DNA of 64,000 nucleotides, taken from Erysipelotrichaceae bacterium (GTDB taxonomy: Bacteria > Bacillota_I > Bacilli_A > Erysipelotrichales > Erysipelotrichaceae). Each line of letters starts with the position of its first letter. Positions within the stretch are counted from its first letter, which is position 1. Shown in pieces: positions 7,982 to 16,147 of the stretch. The DNA is taken from the NCBI GenBank assembly GCA_017445225.1, contig JAFSUN010000011.1, forward strand, positions 147,002-211,001, given 5' to 3'. The position numbers and the translations under genes are program-made. The notes under the pieces are model-generated. The model did no database searches and was not told where the DNA came from. It saw only the letters and a program-made list of their open reading frames with translations.

Positions 7982-9147
7982 TGCCAGTTTACCTTTACCG
8001 GTCGTCCCAGACTGTCGTAGATGCCGGCAATTTCCGGTTTACTGCCATGCAGTCCCTTGACAACTGCCACCTGGCTTCTGGTCGTAAAGATCTGGGTCCG
8101 GAAGCAGGCGATCACCGTATCGGAAATCGGATAAGTGCCGTCGAGTTCAAAATGATAGTCAATGGAATCATCATTCGGAGCGCTGATATGCGACTTTACG
8201 GCGGTTTTCAGTTCGGTGCCAACCAATGCATTTTCCAGGTGGGAACGGCGGTAATGGCCGCCGCCATAACAGTATGTCTTATCCCGGAAGTGATGGGAAA
8301 CCTCGGACACATAAACGTATCCTACCTTTTCCGGCTGCTCGGAATCCTTATGCAGCGGAGTAGTTCCGGTTAAGCCGTGACCGGGTTCGCCGCTCTTGCC
8401 GCCCAATGATTCAATTAAGGGAATGGAGGCCTGGCAGGTAGCACTGGGAAGGTTGATGTTGTAATCATGATATCCCAGATCGTTGGCAATTGCCCTGGCT
8501 CTTTCCATGGCCTTCATATTTACCGTCGGCTCCAGCCTGACATTTTTTCCATTATAGAGAATGGCCGGGAAGACCGTCAGTCCGCCGAAGCAGATATGAG
8601 GCAGTTCTTCGACCAGTTTCAGTATTTCCTTAAGTTCACCTGAGTCAAATCCGGCGATCTGGCCGGAATAAAGCTCGGAATCCGCATCGGTGATCCTTAT
8701 TAACAGTGGCTGGATGATGTTCAGTTCTGCAGCCATGGCATTGATCTCTCTGATCTTTTCCCGTGAGTAAACCGTCATTAATTCCGGTTTCGCAGCCAGG
8801 ATCTTCTTAAGGGCTGCCTTCGGCACCTGTTCCAGGTGACCGACATTGCCCAGTCTGATCCTATGATCAGCCATTAACAGGGCTTCGCGGTAGTCGACGG
8901 CAACACAGCCGTCAAATCCCAGATCCTGTAAGCCCTGAGCGATCAGCGGGTTACGGCCGATCTGCTTGAGCATGAAATACAGTTTTATGCCTCTCTTATG
9001 GGCCTCTTCCAACATACCCTTCCCATTTTCCATGATGGTATCGTAGTCGAGAAGATAGGTATCCGGAAGGATCTCGCCTCTCTGATGGGCCTTAAAGGCA
9101 AACTCGGCGAGCTGGGGATTATTTTCAATGAGTTTATTTAGGAACAT
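7978..9147 (-). CDS. yhfX: Alanine-racemase-like PLP barrel protein (YhfX)
   Basis: 389 residues from the ATG at 9147 (TAGG seven bases upstream; an 18-base longer frame starts with TTG). The N-terminal half is a PLP-binding TIM barrel of the alanine racemase/D-threonine aldolase type. The lysine in YFMLKQIGRNP (K61) is placed like the PLP lysine. The C-terminal half (HHFRDKTYCYGGGHYRRSH onward) resembles the beta domain of that family. Length close to the 387 residues of E. coli YhfX. Overlaps the amidase-like gene by 4 bases and lies 8 bases after php. A racemase, aldolase or dehydratase on an amino acid-like intermediate is plausible. Confidence 0.85.
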   Translation of the reverse strand: MFLNKLIENNPQLAEFAFKAHQRGEILPDTYLLDYDTIMENGKGMLEEAHKRGIKLYFMLKQIGRNPLIAQGLQDLGFDGCVAVDYREALLMADHRIRLGNVGHLEQVPKAALKKILAAKPELMTVYSREKIREINAMAAELNIIQPLLIRITDADSELYSGQIAGFDSGELKEILKLVEELPHICFGGLTVFPAILYNGKNVRLEPTVNMKAMERARAIANDLGYHDYNINLPSATCQASIPLIESLGGKSGEPGHGLTGTTPLHKDSEQPEKVGYVYVSEVSHHFRDKTYCYGGGHYRRSHLENALVGTELKTAVKSHISAPNDDSIDYHFELDGTYPISDTVIACFRTQIFTTRSQVAVVKGLHGSKPEIAGIYDSLGRPVKVNWQ

Positions 9148-9155
9148 ATTATGAC

Positions 9156-10067
9156 CTACTTCCAATCATTATCGGCGATTCTGGCCGGATTATGGGCCAG
9201 CAGTTTTTCAATTTCTTCCTCACTGGCTCCGTACTGGCGGATCAGAGGAACGACCGACTTCATGACCGCACAGTAGCCCGGACCGCCGGCGCCGACAAAA
9301 TAAGTCCTTCTGGATACGTCATTGGACAGTACCAGATGATCGCCATAGCCTTCCCGGATGATCTTTACGGCGTTTTCCGCGCGGATCTCATCAGCCATGT
9401 AGGCTGACTTACCGCAGGTATCAAAGGCGATGTTGACACCTCTCTTCAATAAGGACAGATGATAGTCGTGATCATTGATCAGGTCCTGATGTCCGATGAT
9501 GATCTTATCGGGCCTTACCCCGCCATCCAACAGGGTGTCAATGGTTTCCATGGCAGTTGCCCGGCCGGTATGGGTGCTGACGGCAGCGCCGGTGGCTCTG
9601 GCAGCGATGGCTGCGGCCTGCAGGCATTTCTTTTCATTGCCCTCAAATCTCAGCGGGCTGGAAGCGATCTCGGCGATCAGGCCGGCCTTAATGCCGGTAT
9701 CATCGATACCTTCCGTTAATTCCTTTATGTAAATACGGGCAATGTCCTCTGCCGTGGCATCATTCAGCCAGGCTGGATGATACTGGGTGAGGTAGAATCC
9801 CGTAGAGCAGACGATCTTCAAACCGGTCTGTAAGCTGATCTCCCGGAGCTTCAGGACATCGCGGGAAAGATCAATGGTTGAAACCTCAAAAGCGGCATCG
9901 ATGCCGGTTGCCATAGCCAGCTTTATCTCGGGAACGACTTCCTCAACGGTTTCAATCAGGGAGAAGTTGTCATGTCTGACCTTTGACAGGTCGATGATGA
10001 AGTGTTCATGAGCCAGGGTACGGCCCAGTTCTTCTTTTCGAATATCTCCTAATACTGTTCTGATCAT
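9156..10067 (-). CDS. php: Phosphotriesterase homology protein
   Basis: 303 residues, amidohydrolase (TIM barrel) superfamily. The first metal pair is AHEHF (residues 19-23); further ligands are expected in VSTHTGRA, IGHQD and LSNDVSRR, all visible in order. E. coli Php has about the same length and the same neighbours. Despite the name these proteins are not proven phosphotriesterases; lactonase or esterase activity is usual in relatives. Ribosome binding site GGAGG precedes the ATG. A hairpin lies in the 61-base gap after yhfU. Confidence 0.9.
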   Translation of the reverse strand: MIRTVLGDIRKEELGRTLAHEHFIIDLSKVRHDNFSLIETVEEVVPEIKLAMATGIDAAFEVSTIDLSRDVLKLREISLQTGLKIVCSTGFYLTQYHPAWLNDATAEDIARIYIKELTEGIDDTGIKAGLIAEIASSPLRFEGNEKKCLQAAAIAARATGAAVSTHTGRATAMETIDTLLDGGVRPDKIIIGHQDLINDHDYHLSLLKRGVNIAFDTCGKSAYMADEIRAENAVKIIREGYGDHLVLSNDVSRRTYFVGAGGPGYCAVMKSVVPLIRQYGASEEEIEKLLAHNPARIADNDWK

Positions 10068-10083
10068 GCAAAATACCTCCAGA

Positions 10084-10110
10084 AAACAGGCATCCCAAAA
10101 AGGGATGCCT
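10084..10110 (-). terminator. Hairpin between yhfU and php (possible partial terminator or processing site)
   Basis: Minus strand: 9-bp perfect stem AGGCATCCC/GGGATGCCT with a TTTTT loop, followed by GTTTTC. The T run is short, so it more likely attenuates or stabilises than fully stops transcription inside the cluster. Confidence 0.55.
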
Positions 10111-10128
10111 ATTTAAATCAACTAAACT

Positions 10129-10509
10129 TTATTCGGGCTTTCCTTCTGACTTATCAACTAATGCCTGTACCAGAGGAACAATTACCTGTTCGGTATGGCT
10201 CTTTACATAGCCAAAGGCCTTGTGCTTTCCCGCATAGATCATATGGCGGATCTGCTTGGCATTCGGGCAGTTACCCTGCTTGGATACCACCAGGCAGTTA
10301 CCGTAGCCAAGAACCATGATCGCCGTAGCCAGGGAACCGCCGCCGCCGGTCATGCAGCTGCCGAGGTAAAAGTCGATTTCTCCGCTCTTAACCTTTCTGG
10401 CGGCTATCATGTCAGGATCGGCAAAGGTCTCTACCTGACCGGGGAAGTTCTTGTCAATAATCTGTTTGGTCTGAGTAGCTGTTAATCCGCAGCATTCGAT
10501 TTTAATCAT
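10129..10509 (-). CDS. yhfU: Small conserved protein YhfU (DUF2620)
   Basis: 126 residues, cytoplasmic. Starts MIKIECCGLTATQT, then a mixed alpha/beta region with a glycine-rich turn SCMTGGGGSLATA (about 51-63). The opening beta strand followed by CCGLTATQT recalls PTS EIIB-like phosphate-carrying loops, but this is only a resemblance. Position directly after yhfT is the same as in E. coli, suggesting it works with the YhfT membrane protein. Function not established. AAGGAGG ribosome binding site. Confidence 0.8.
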   Translation of the reverse strand: MIKIECCGLTATQTKQIIDKNFPGQVETFADPDMIAARKVKSGEIDFYLGSCMTGGGGSLATAIMVLGYGNCLVVSKQGNCPNAKQIRHMIYAGKHKAFGYVKSHTEQVIVPLVQALVDKSEGKPE

Positions 10510-10545
10510 AGAAAGCCCTCCTTCTTACTTGATTCTATTGTGTTA

Positions 10546-11859
10546 TTATCCGATCTTGATTAAGCCAACAAGGATCAGGATGTTGTAGATGATACCAACA
10601 GCGACAGCACCGATTGGACCAATGGCGGTCTTCGGGATACGCTGTCCGGTGATTTCGTTGAGAACATAGAAGCCGCCAACGATGGTGAAGCCAACACCGG
10701 ACCAGATGGAATTACCGGCCATGAAGGCACCGATGGTCAGAGCTAATGTTAAGCAGGAGATCATGGCGTCACGGATGTGGTCGCCGCACTTTGACAGTTC
10801 AGGGAACTTGGACAGGAACTTGCCTAACAGTCCTAAGAGCTGGATCTCAATGTACTCAGCAACGAAACCGGCTACCGGAGCCAGGAACCAGACACTGTCA
10901 GGTACCATGGTACCGAACAGCATGACGGTTGTCAGACCTACGGCCTGATAAACGCCGGTTGCCAGAGCGGTAGATACGATTAACGGAATGAAGGCGATGA
11001 CGACGCCAACCATGGCGAGCCAGAAGACACTCATGTCACCGGCGGTGATGGCAGCGGCCAGCTGAACCGGCTGATAAGCCTGAGCCAGGATCTTGATGCC
11101 TAAGGCATTCAGAGCGCCCTGGATGCACAGATACAACCAGTTGGACTTGATTCTTTCCGCGTTCTTGGTGAACAGGTTCTCTTCTTCTTCGGTAACTTCG
11201 ATCTCGCCGGAGTTCTTGGAAGCCTTAACGGCATAGACAACCAGGCAGATCATGCCAGCCAGCATGGCAAATGTATAAGGATACAGAGCGATGCTGATCT
11301 TTCCGATTCTGATTGAGCCAATCAGAGTGCAGACGATGTAGGTCAGAGCGGTAACGCAACCGGCAATGATACCCTTCTTGGCATCAAACTGACCGGCGAT
11401 GGCAACGGCCGGATACATACAGAATACTGGCAATACCGGTGATGTGATATTGGTCAGGTCGTTCAGGAAGTTATGCGGCAGAGCATTGAAAGCGGCATTG
11501 ATACCGGCGGTACCATATGCGCAGACTAAGGCATAAGCTGCACCTAAGCCGAGAGCGACATACTTGTTAGGAGCCCAGGCACCTAAACAGTCAGTAGCAA
11601 TAAGGATCAGGTGGCAGGCGATCAGGCCGGTGGCTAACCACTGTGAGAAGCCGGCGAGAACCCAGCCAACACCCATACCGGTTACGACTACGGCAAATTC
11701 GGTACGGGACATTCTGCCTTCCATTAATTCCGGGAAGACAGGTCTGGCACCATCATTGAAGTTTGAAATGCACAGGTGTGACAGCAAACTTGCCCAGGCA
11801 GCGATAGCTACCAGAACGATGGTCCTGAGTATTTGTGGAAATGCAAATTCTGTTACCAT
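10546..11859 (-). CDS. yhfT: Polytopic membrane protein YhfT, probable transporter
   Basis: 437 residues with roughly 11-12 hydrophobic segments distributed over the whole length and a charged cytosolic loop EIEVTEEEENLFTKNAER near the middle. Length and cluster position match E. coli YhfT (about 434 residues). Family function unknown; the architecture suggests a secondary or EIIC-like importer that brings in the substrate of the cluster, with YhfU as a partner. AGGAGGAG ribosome binding site, 11 bases before the ATG. Confidence 0.85.
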   Translation of the reverse strand: MVTEFAFPQILRTIVLVAIAAWASLLSHLCISNFNDGARPVFPELMEGRMSRTEFAVVVTGMGVGWVLAGFSQWLATGLIACHLILIATDCLGAWAPNKYVALGLGAAYALVCAYGTAGINAAFNALPHNFLNDLTNITSPVLPVFCMYPAVAIAGQFDAKKGIIAGCVTALTYIVCTLIGSIRIGKISIALYPYTFAMLAGMICLVVYAVKASKNSGEIEVTEEEENLFTKNAERIKSNWLYLCIQGALNALGIKILAQAYQPVQLAAAITAGDMSVFWLAMVGVVIAFIPLIVSTALATGVYQAVGLTTVMLFGTMVPDSVWFLAPVAGFVAEYIEIQLLGLLGKFLSKFPELSKCGDHIRDAMISCLTLALTIGAFMAGNSIWSGVGFTIVGGFYVLNEITGQRIPKTAIGPIGAVAVGIIYNILILVGLIKIG

Positions 11860-11901
11860 TGATTAATTCTCCTCCTATCAAAATTTCAATTTCCCTCCAG
11901 T

Positions 11902-12288
11902 TCAGTCAGCGGTGTGCCATTCACCGGTTTCCTGAAGTCTGGCTATTAAATTGTTTATATGAAGCAACGCATAACCCTGTTCCGTTTCATTCAGCGGGTT
12001 TTCCGTTACTGCCATAACTCTTTCAAGTATCTTTACGGACAGCGGCCAGCTGTCCAGCGCCTTTACCTCATCCAGAACGACCTCCGGAAGCTCCTCCACA
12101 TCCTCTCCGCTCTTCAAGCGGCTGTAGGCGGCACAGATGTGCGCGATGAAGGTGTCGGCGTTTTCTTCCAGCAGCGTAACACCGTATTCATCATGGAACA
12201 GTTCGATGATCCGATTGACATCACGGACATCTTTCTCATCGATCATGCCCCCTTCCAGATACAGATTAAGTCTTTCAGTAAAGTCCAT
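11902..12288 (-). CDS. yhfY: PRD-domain protein (YhfY-like)
   Basis: 128 residues, all helical, resembling a single PTS regulation domain: conserved pattern TFIAHICAAYSRLKSGE and a C-terminal ALLHINNLIARLQ. In antiterminators and activators, PRDs are phosphorylated on histidine by PTS proteins; here the domain stands alone, without a DNA- or RNA-binding partner domain. The presence of this stand-alone PRD in the cluster, as in E. coli, suggests control of YhfT or of YhfZ by sugar-PTS state. Begins 3 bases after the zinc-ribbon gene. Confidence 0.75.
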   Translation of the reverse strand: MDFTERLNLYLEGGMIDEKDVRDVNRIIELFHDEYGVTLLEENADTFIAHICAAYSRLKSGEDVEELPEVVLDEVKALDSWPLSVKILERVMAVTENPLNETEQGYALLHINNLIARLQETGEWHTAD

Positions 12289-12291
12289 AGG

Positions 12292-12705
12292 CTATTTCTT
12301 TCCTTTCCGGCGCTGTTTTTCCGCCTTTCTGCGGGCCTTTTCGCGTTCCTCTTCCTTTCTGAGCCGGGCTCTTTCCTCCGGATGGTCTTCCTCATATTCC
12401 AGACCGAAGATCTTCCAGGTCAGCCATAAGCCGATCTTGTCGGCTATTAATGCTACAGCCATGGCGGTGGAAAAGACGAGCAGCAGAACAATGTAGTTTC
12501 GCTTTTCAAACATGGATATGCCGAAGGCCAGGGTCATGCAGACCACAAACACCAGCAGATAGCGCATGACCTGGAACTTCCTCTCGGTAGCCCGGGTGAT
12601 CCGCATGTGACTGTGGCAGTGATCACAGCTGATGTGTTCATGGATGGTTTTATTAGTCAGCGGATATTCCTTTCCGCACTTATAACATCTGACTTCCGTT
12701 TTCAT
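12292..12705 (-). CDS. Zinc-ribbon two-TM membrane protein of unknown function
   Basis: 137 residues from the second ATG (12705); a start six bases upstream is possible, but the GGA element is spaced better for the second. The N-terminus is a zinc ribbon with CYKCGK and CDHCHS (residues about 7-32), then two membrane segments (about 47-65 and 73-93), then a highly charged tail rich in Lys, Arg and Glu that could be a short helix on the cytosolic side. No named family recognised. First gene after an internal promoter and followed at 3 bases by the PRD gene. Confidence 0.65.
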   Translation of the reverse strand: MKTEVRCYKCGKEYPLTNKTIHEHISCDHCHSHMRITRATERKFQVMRYLLVFVVCMTLAFGISMFEKRNYIVLLLVFSTAMAVALIADKIGLWLTWKIFGLEYEEDHPEERARLRKEEEREKARRKAEKQRRKGKK

Positions 12706-12740
12706 GTTCATTATCCAAATATTTGTATTTTCACAGTTTT

Positions 12741-12768
12741 AATATACACCTTATACAGAAATATTCAA
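12741..12768 (-). promoter_or_regulatory. Internal promoter of the yhf-like cluster
   Basis: Minus strand TTGAAT (12763-12768), 16-base spacer, TATATT (12741-12746), between yhfZ and the zinc-ribbon gene. It would start the main structural run separately from the regulator gene; YhfZ is the natural candidate to act here. Confidence 0.6.
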
Positions 12769-12781
12769 CTATATTTTCGCA

Positions 12782-13705
12782 TCAGTAGCTGGGAATGATC
12801 TTTTCCTCCATGACCAGCCTTTGAATGTTCAGAACCGTTTCCACATCCAGCATTTCCGTTAACAGCCGGCCGATCTCCGGGGTCTTGTTGTTGACGACGA
12901 TGACGGCTTCGGTGGATTCATCGGACAGTTCCGGCAGATTGCGGTAGTTGATCCGGTAGCGCTTGTCCAGCGCCTCATCGATGTTCATGACCGTGGCATC
13001 GATCTCCCCGCTGATGATCCTTTCGATGATCCGGGAATACTCGATCGGAATGAACTCCACCTTCTTGCCTTCGCAGGCCTGTTCCGTCAGAAGTTTCTGG
13101 TCAAATGATGTATGGTCAATGCCGACCTTCATGCCGTCGGTGATCTCGTGGTCATTGGGATTATGGAACATCAGCACATGGGAACTGAGGTAGGATCCCG
13201 GGCCCAGGGAGATGATCGGTTCGATAGAGGGATGATTCCTGATGAATTCATTGGCGGCGTAGCGGGATGTTACCGCAAAGTCATACCTTCCCTGCAGGAC
13301 CATGCTGATGCGGTTCAGCGATCCCCGCATGTAAGCCAAAGTTACCGGAATGTTGTAGTGATTTTCCAGAGCTACGATCAGCCCGGAAGCCAGGCCTTCA
13401 TAGCGCTTGGTATAGGGCAAGGGCATGGCGCCGACCAGATAGGTAATGCCGGCAAATTCCAGTAACAGCCGGGTATTCTTCTTGGTCAGATAGGAACCCA
13501 GATGACCCTTGGATTCAATGCGGACGGCTTCGCTGTCGATCAGGTTTTTCAGGGCATTCTGAACGGTGCCCCGGGACAGTCCCAAAACACTGCTGAATTC
13601 CGTAATGGTCGGGATCTTCTCACCGATCCGGTAATTAAGCAGCTGCTTGGACAGTCTGATGGTCGCCTGCCCGTTCTTGCTCAGAAGCTTATCCTGTAAG
13701 GTCAT
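12782..13705 (-). CDS. yhfZ: YhfZ-type transcriptional regulator
   Basis: 307 residues. Residues about 30-65 form a GntR/winged-helix-like DNA-binding domain (IPTITEFSSVLGLSRGTVQ). The remainder resembles a periplasmic-binding-like effector domain, with patterns such as RYDFAVTSRYAANEF and SGEIDATVMNIDEAL typical of sensing a small ligand. E. coli YhfZ has about 301 residues and the same neighbours. Probably represses or activates the cluster in response to its substrate. It has its own promoter and is separated from the structural genes by another. Confidence 0.85.
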   Translation of the reverse strand: MTLQDKLLSKNGQATIRLSKQLLNYRIGEKIPTITEFSSVLGLSRGTVQNALKNLIDSEAVRIESKGHLGSYLTKKNTRLLLEFAGITYLVGAMPLPYTKRYEGLASGLIVALENHYNIPVTLAYMRGSLNRISMVLQGRYDFAVTSRYAANEFIRNHPSIEPIISLGPGSYLSSHVLMFHNPNDHEITDGMKVGIDHTSFDQKLLTEQACEGKKVEFIPIEYSRIIERIISGEIDATVMNIDEALDKRYRINYRNLPELSDESTEAVIVVNNKTPEIGRLLTEMLDVETVLNIQRLVMEEKIIPSY

Positions 13706-13735
13706 ATTATCTGCCGGTTCCTTTTATCATTCTTT

Positions 13736-13764
13736 ATTATAATACTATTTCGTCATGAAAACAA
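13736..13764 (-). promoter_or_regulatory. Promoter of yhfZ
   Basis: Minus strand TATAAT at 13736-13741 with TTGTTT 17 bases upstream (13759-13764), overlapping the end of the preceding gene. Good -10, weak -35. Confidence 0.5.
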
Positions 13765-14877
13765 ATCCCGGGGCAGCGGGATCCGGCTGCCCAGAAACTG
13801 CTCATAGAAAGTATGGACATTGCACTTCATTAAGACGCCGATGACCTCCCGGACCGTCTTGCGGGTAGCTTCCGGATAGCTTCTGAGTTTCAGGGCGATC
13901 CGGGCCATGCTCTGGGCCGGGTTGTTGTAGAGTTCGCCAGACGTCCTGATGCCCAGGGAGACCATGCAGTCATAGATGGTATTCATGAAGACGACCTTCT
14001 GTTCATAATTGAGCTGATTATTCCAGCTGTTGAAGACCTCCTGCAGGAACTGGCTCTCCGTGGAATTGGCGGACAGCGTGCTTACCCCGTCCTTTTCGAC
14101 CTCCCAGTTGTTGGGAATGTGCTGCCAGACCAGGGAATTATTATTGCTGTGAACGATCAGGACATCGGTTTCATTATTCAGCAGCCTTCCGACGACCGAG
14201 GAAACCGGCAGGAAGGTCTTCATCTTCGGTTTCATGTTCTGATAGGCTCCGCTCTTGACGAACTCATCCGGAAAGCCGGGGCCGTCGTTGTTGTAGACGG
14301 CAATGATCTTATCAGGCTTATTGAGAGTAACAGCGGCATAGACGGCCAGGTTGCCGCCCTTGGAATGACCACCGACCCGGAAGCGGCGGAAGCGGGCGGA
14401 GGCCTGTTTCTTCAGGTATTCAGCCGCTGCAACCTGGGAAGGAACCGGACACATGAAGGACATGTTGAAGTTTTCCTTCCAGCCTAATATCGTGATGTCG
14501 GTGCCCTCATAGGCTACATAATAGGTGCCGTCCGGCAGTTTCATCGTCAGGGCACAGAACTGCTTTTCCTGCTCCCTGTCATGTTCCTTGACATAGTCGA
14601 ACAGGACGATGTCCCGGTAGCGGACACTGTCGGCGCACAGGGAGATCAGCTCCTCGGCATCCTTTCTGATCAGGTCATCGGCCGGTATCTCCTCGCCGGC
14701 GTGACGGCGGCAATATCCCTCCCAGGCCTGTCCCAGGGTCATTGTCTCGCCCTGATCGAGAACCCCTTCCCAGTCCAGATAGGGAATCTGGCCGACGATC
14801 AGGTTATCAACGTCATTGAAAGGCGCGTATTTCATGGTGATGTCACTGCGCCATCTGATGTAATCAAGTGTATTCAT
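13753..14877 (-). CDS. DUF2974 / Mbeg1-like alpha/beta hydrolase
   Basis: 374 residues. The nucleophile elbow VGGHSKGGNLAVYAA places the serine at S172 in GHSKG, the hallmark of this family of putative intracellular lipases/hydrolases common in gut Bacillota. YNNDGPGF follows and probably supplies part of the acid site. No signal peptide or membrane segment. GGGGGA ribosome binding site. It precedes yhfZ by 47 bases, but a promoter between them and its different role argue against belonging to the yhf pathway. Substrate unknown. Confidence 0.75.
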   Translation of the reverse strand: MNTLDYIRWRSDITMKYAPFNDVDNLIVGQIPYLDWEGVLDQGETMTLGQAWEGYCRRHAGEEIPADDLIRKDAEELISLCADSVRYRDIVLFDYVKEHDREQEKQFCALTMKLPDGTYYVAYEGTDITILGWKENFNMSFMCPVPSQVAAAEYLKKQASARFRRFRVGGHSKGGNLAVYAAVTLNKPDKIIAVYNNDGPGFPDEFVKSGAYQNMKPKMKTFLPVSSVVGRLLNNETDVLIVHSNNNSLVWQHIPNNWEVEKDGVSTLSANSTESQFLQEVFNSWNNQLNYEQKVVFMNTIYDCMVSLGIRTSGELYNNPAQSMARIALKLRSYPEATRKTVREVIGVLMKCNVHTFYEQFLGSRIPLPRDLFS

Positions 14878-14910
14878 GTTTCATTCCCCCTGATAAAGCA
14901 TCTCGCATGC

Positions 14911-14956
14911 AAAAGACTTTCCAAAACGGAATATGGTTGTTTCATTCCGGAAAGTC
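14911..14956 (-). terminator. Terminator after the kdgK-like gene
   Basis: Minus strand: outer stem GACTTTCC/GGAAAGTC (8 bp, 14915-14956), inner GGAAT/ATTCC, followed by TTTT. Lies directly after the KdgK-like stop codon. Confidence 0.75.
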
Positions 14957-14966
14957 CTGTATTTTT

Positions 14967-15986
14967 CTAACGCTGTACGGCCGCGTTGCCGTTGGTCTTG
15001 ATGAATTCCAGAACCTCGTCTTCTGACATGACGGAAGCATCACCGTATAAGGTATGCTTGAGTACGGAAGTAGCCAGGCCGAACTTCAGGGCGAATTTCG
15101 GATGATCAAAATCCTTCAGCAGGCCGTGAATGATGCCGCTGGAGAAGGCATCGCCGCCGCCGATGCGGTCATAGATGCTGAATCTGATCGGTCCCTCCTT
15201 GAAGACGGAACCGTCCTTGCGGATGCAGTAACTGGACAGTGAGTTGTCGGTAGCGGTATGCACGATGCGGTCGGTGCCGAAGACATACTGAACGTTGGTC
15301 TTTTCCATCAGTTTCTTGGCCACATAGTTTCTCTTCTCTTCGTTGGTTTCCAGTAAGGGATCGGACTGGATCTCCAGCATCGTATTGATGTCAAAGAAGT
15401 TGGCAAACAGGACATCTACGTATTCGATGACCTTCTGGAAATAAGGCTTGGCTTCCTCAATGGTCCACAGCTTGGAGCGGTAATTAAAGTCAAATGATAC
15501 CTTTACCCCGTATTTGCGGCAGGCTTCCAGGCACTTGAAGGCTACGGCCCTTACTCTTTCGTGCAGAGCCAGGGTAATTCCCGACATGTGGAACCATTCG
15601 GCGTTGCTGAAGATCTCATCGTAATCGAGATCATCTTCGCCAATCCTGGTGATGGCGCTGTGAGCACGGTTATAGAGTACCTTGCTGGGACGGCCGCCGA
15701 AGCCGGTCTCCACGAAGTACATGCCGAGGTTGGAAGAACCCCTCAGGATGTAATCGGTGTTGACTCCGTGTCTCTTCAGATGCATGATCGCCGATGAACC
15801 CAGCTGGTTATCCGGAACCCGGCTCAGGAATACGGTATCGTGTCCCAGATGGGAAAGTGATACCAGTACATTGGCCTCTGCTCCGCCGTAATTGGCGATG
15901 AAGCTCTTGGCCTCACTGATCGTCGTATAATCAGGCGGTGTCAGTCTCAGCATTATTTCTCCAAAAGCTACTACATTTTTACCCAT
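14967..15986 (-). CDS. kdgK: PfkB-family sugar kinase, probable 2-dehydro-3-deoxygluconokinase
   Basis: 339 residues, ribokinase fold. N-terminal substrate side: FGEIMLRLTPP and NYGGAEANV (about 32-40); C-terminal DRIGGGDAFSSG holds the catalytic base D279 and anion hole. The opening and the FDFNYRSKLW motif favour KDG kinase (phosphorylates 2-keto-3-deoxygluconate, entering the KDPG branch) over ribokinase or fructokinase. Single-gene unit with its own terminator. The SD sequence AGGAGGAGG is unusually far from the ATG with a perfect inverted repeat between them (see findings). Substrate assignment moderate: 5-dehydro-2-deoxygluconokinase-like specificity is possible. Confidence 0.75.
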   Translation of the reverse strand: MGKNVVAFGEIMLRLTPPDYTTISEAKSFIANYGGAEANVLVSLSHLGHDTVFLSRVPDNQLGSSAIMHLKRHGVNTDYILRGSSNLGMYFVETGFGGRPSKVLYNRAHSAITRIGEDDLDYDEIFSNAEWFHMSGITLALHERVRAVAFKCLEACRKYGVKVSFDFNYRSKLWTIEEAKPYFQKVIEYVDVLFANFFDINTMLEIQSDPLLETNEEKRNYVAKKLMEKTNVQYVFGTDRIVHTATDNSLSSYCIRKDGSVFKEGPIRFSIYDRIGGGDAFSSGIIHGLLKDFDHPKFALKFGLATSVLKHTLYGDASVMSEDEVLEFIKTNGNAAVQR

Positions 15987-15995
15987 AAATCATCA

Positions 15996-16016
15996 GGCAG
16001 CCAGCTGCCTCCTCCT
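15996..16016 (-). promoter_or_regulatory. SD plus intervening hairpin before kdgK-like start
   Basis: AGGAGGAGG (16008-16016) is about 20 bases from the ATG at 15986. A perfect inverted repeat GGCAGC-TG-GCTGCC (15996-16009) begins at the edge of the SD. Folding it would either bring the SD to normal distance or mask part of it. Confidence 0.5.
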
Positions 16017-16099
16017 CTTCTTATTATCGATAGTTTATCTTCATTTTTATTCTAGCATATTTACCGGAGGTCTTTTCCCCTTTTTTGTTTCCAGACAGT

Positions 16100-16127
16100 A
16101 AAAAACCCCTAACGGTCCGTTAAGGGT
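16100..16127 (-). terminator. Terminator after the phn transporter operon
   Basis: Minus strand stem of ACCCTTAACGG with CCGTTAGGGGT (10 of 11 pairs), followed by TTTTT. Twenty bases after the last phnE-like gene. Confidence 0.8.
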
Positions 16128-16147
16128 CTTTGAATTTCTGTTATGAA

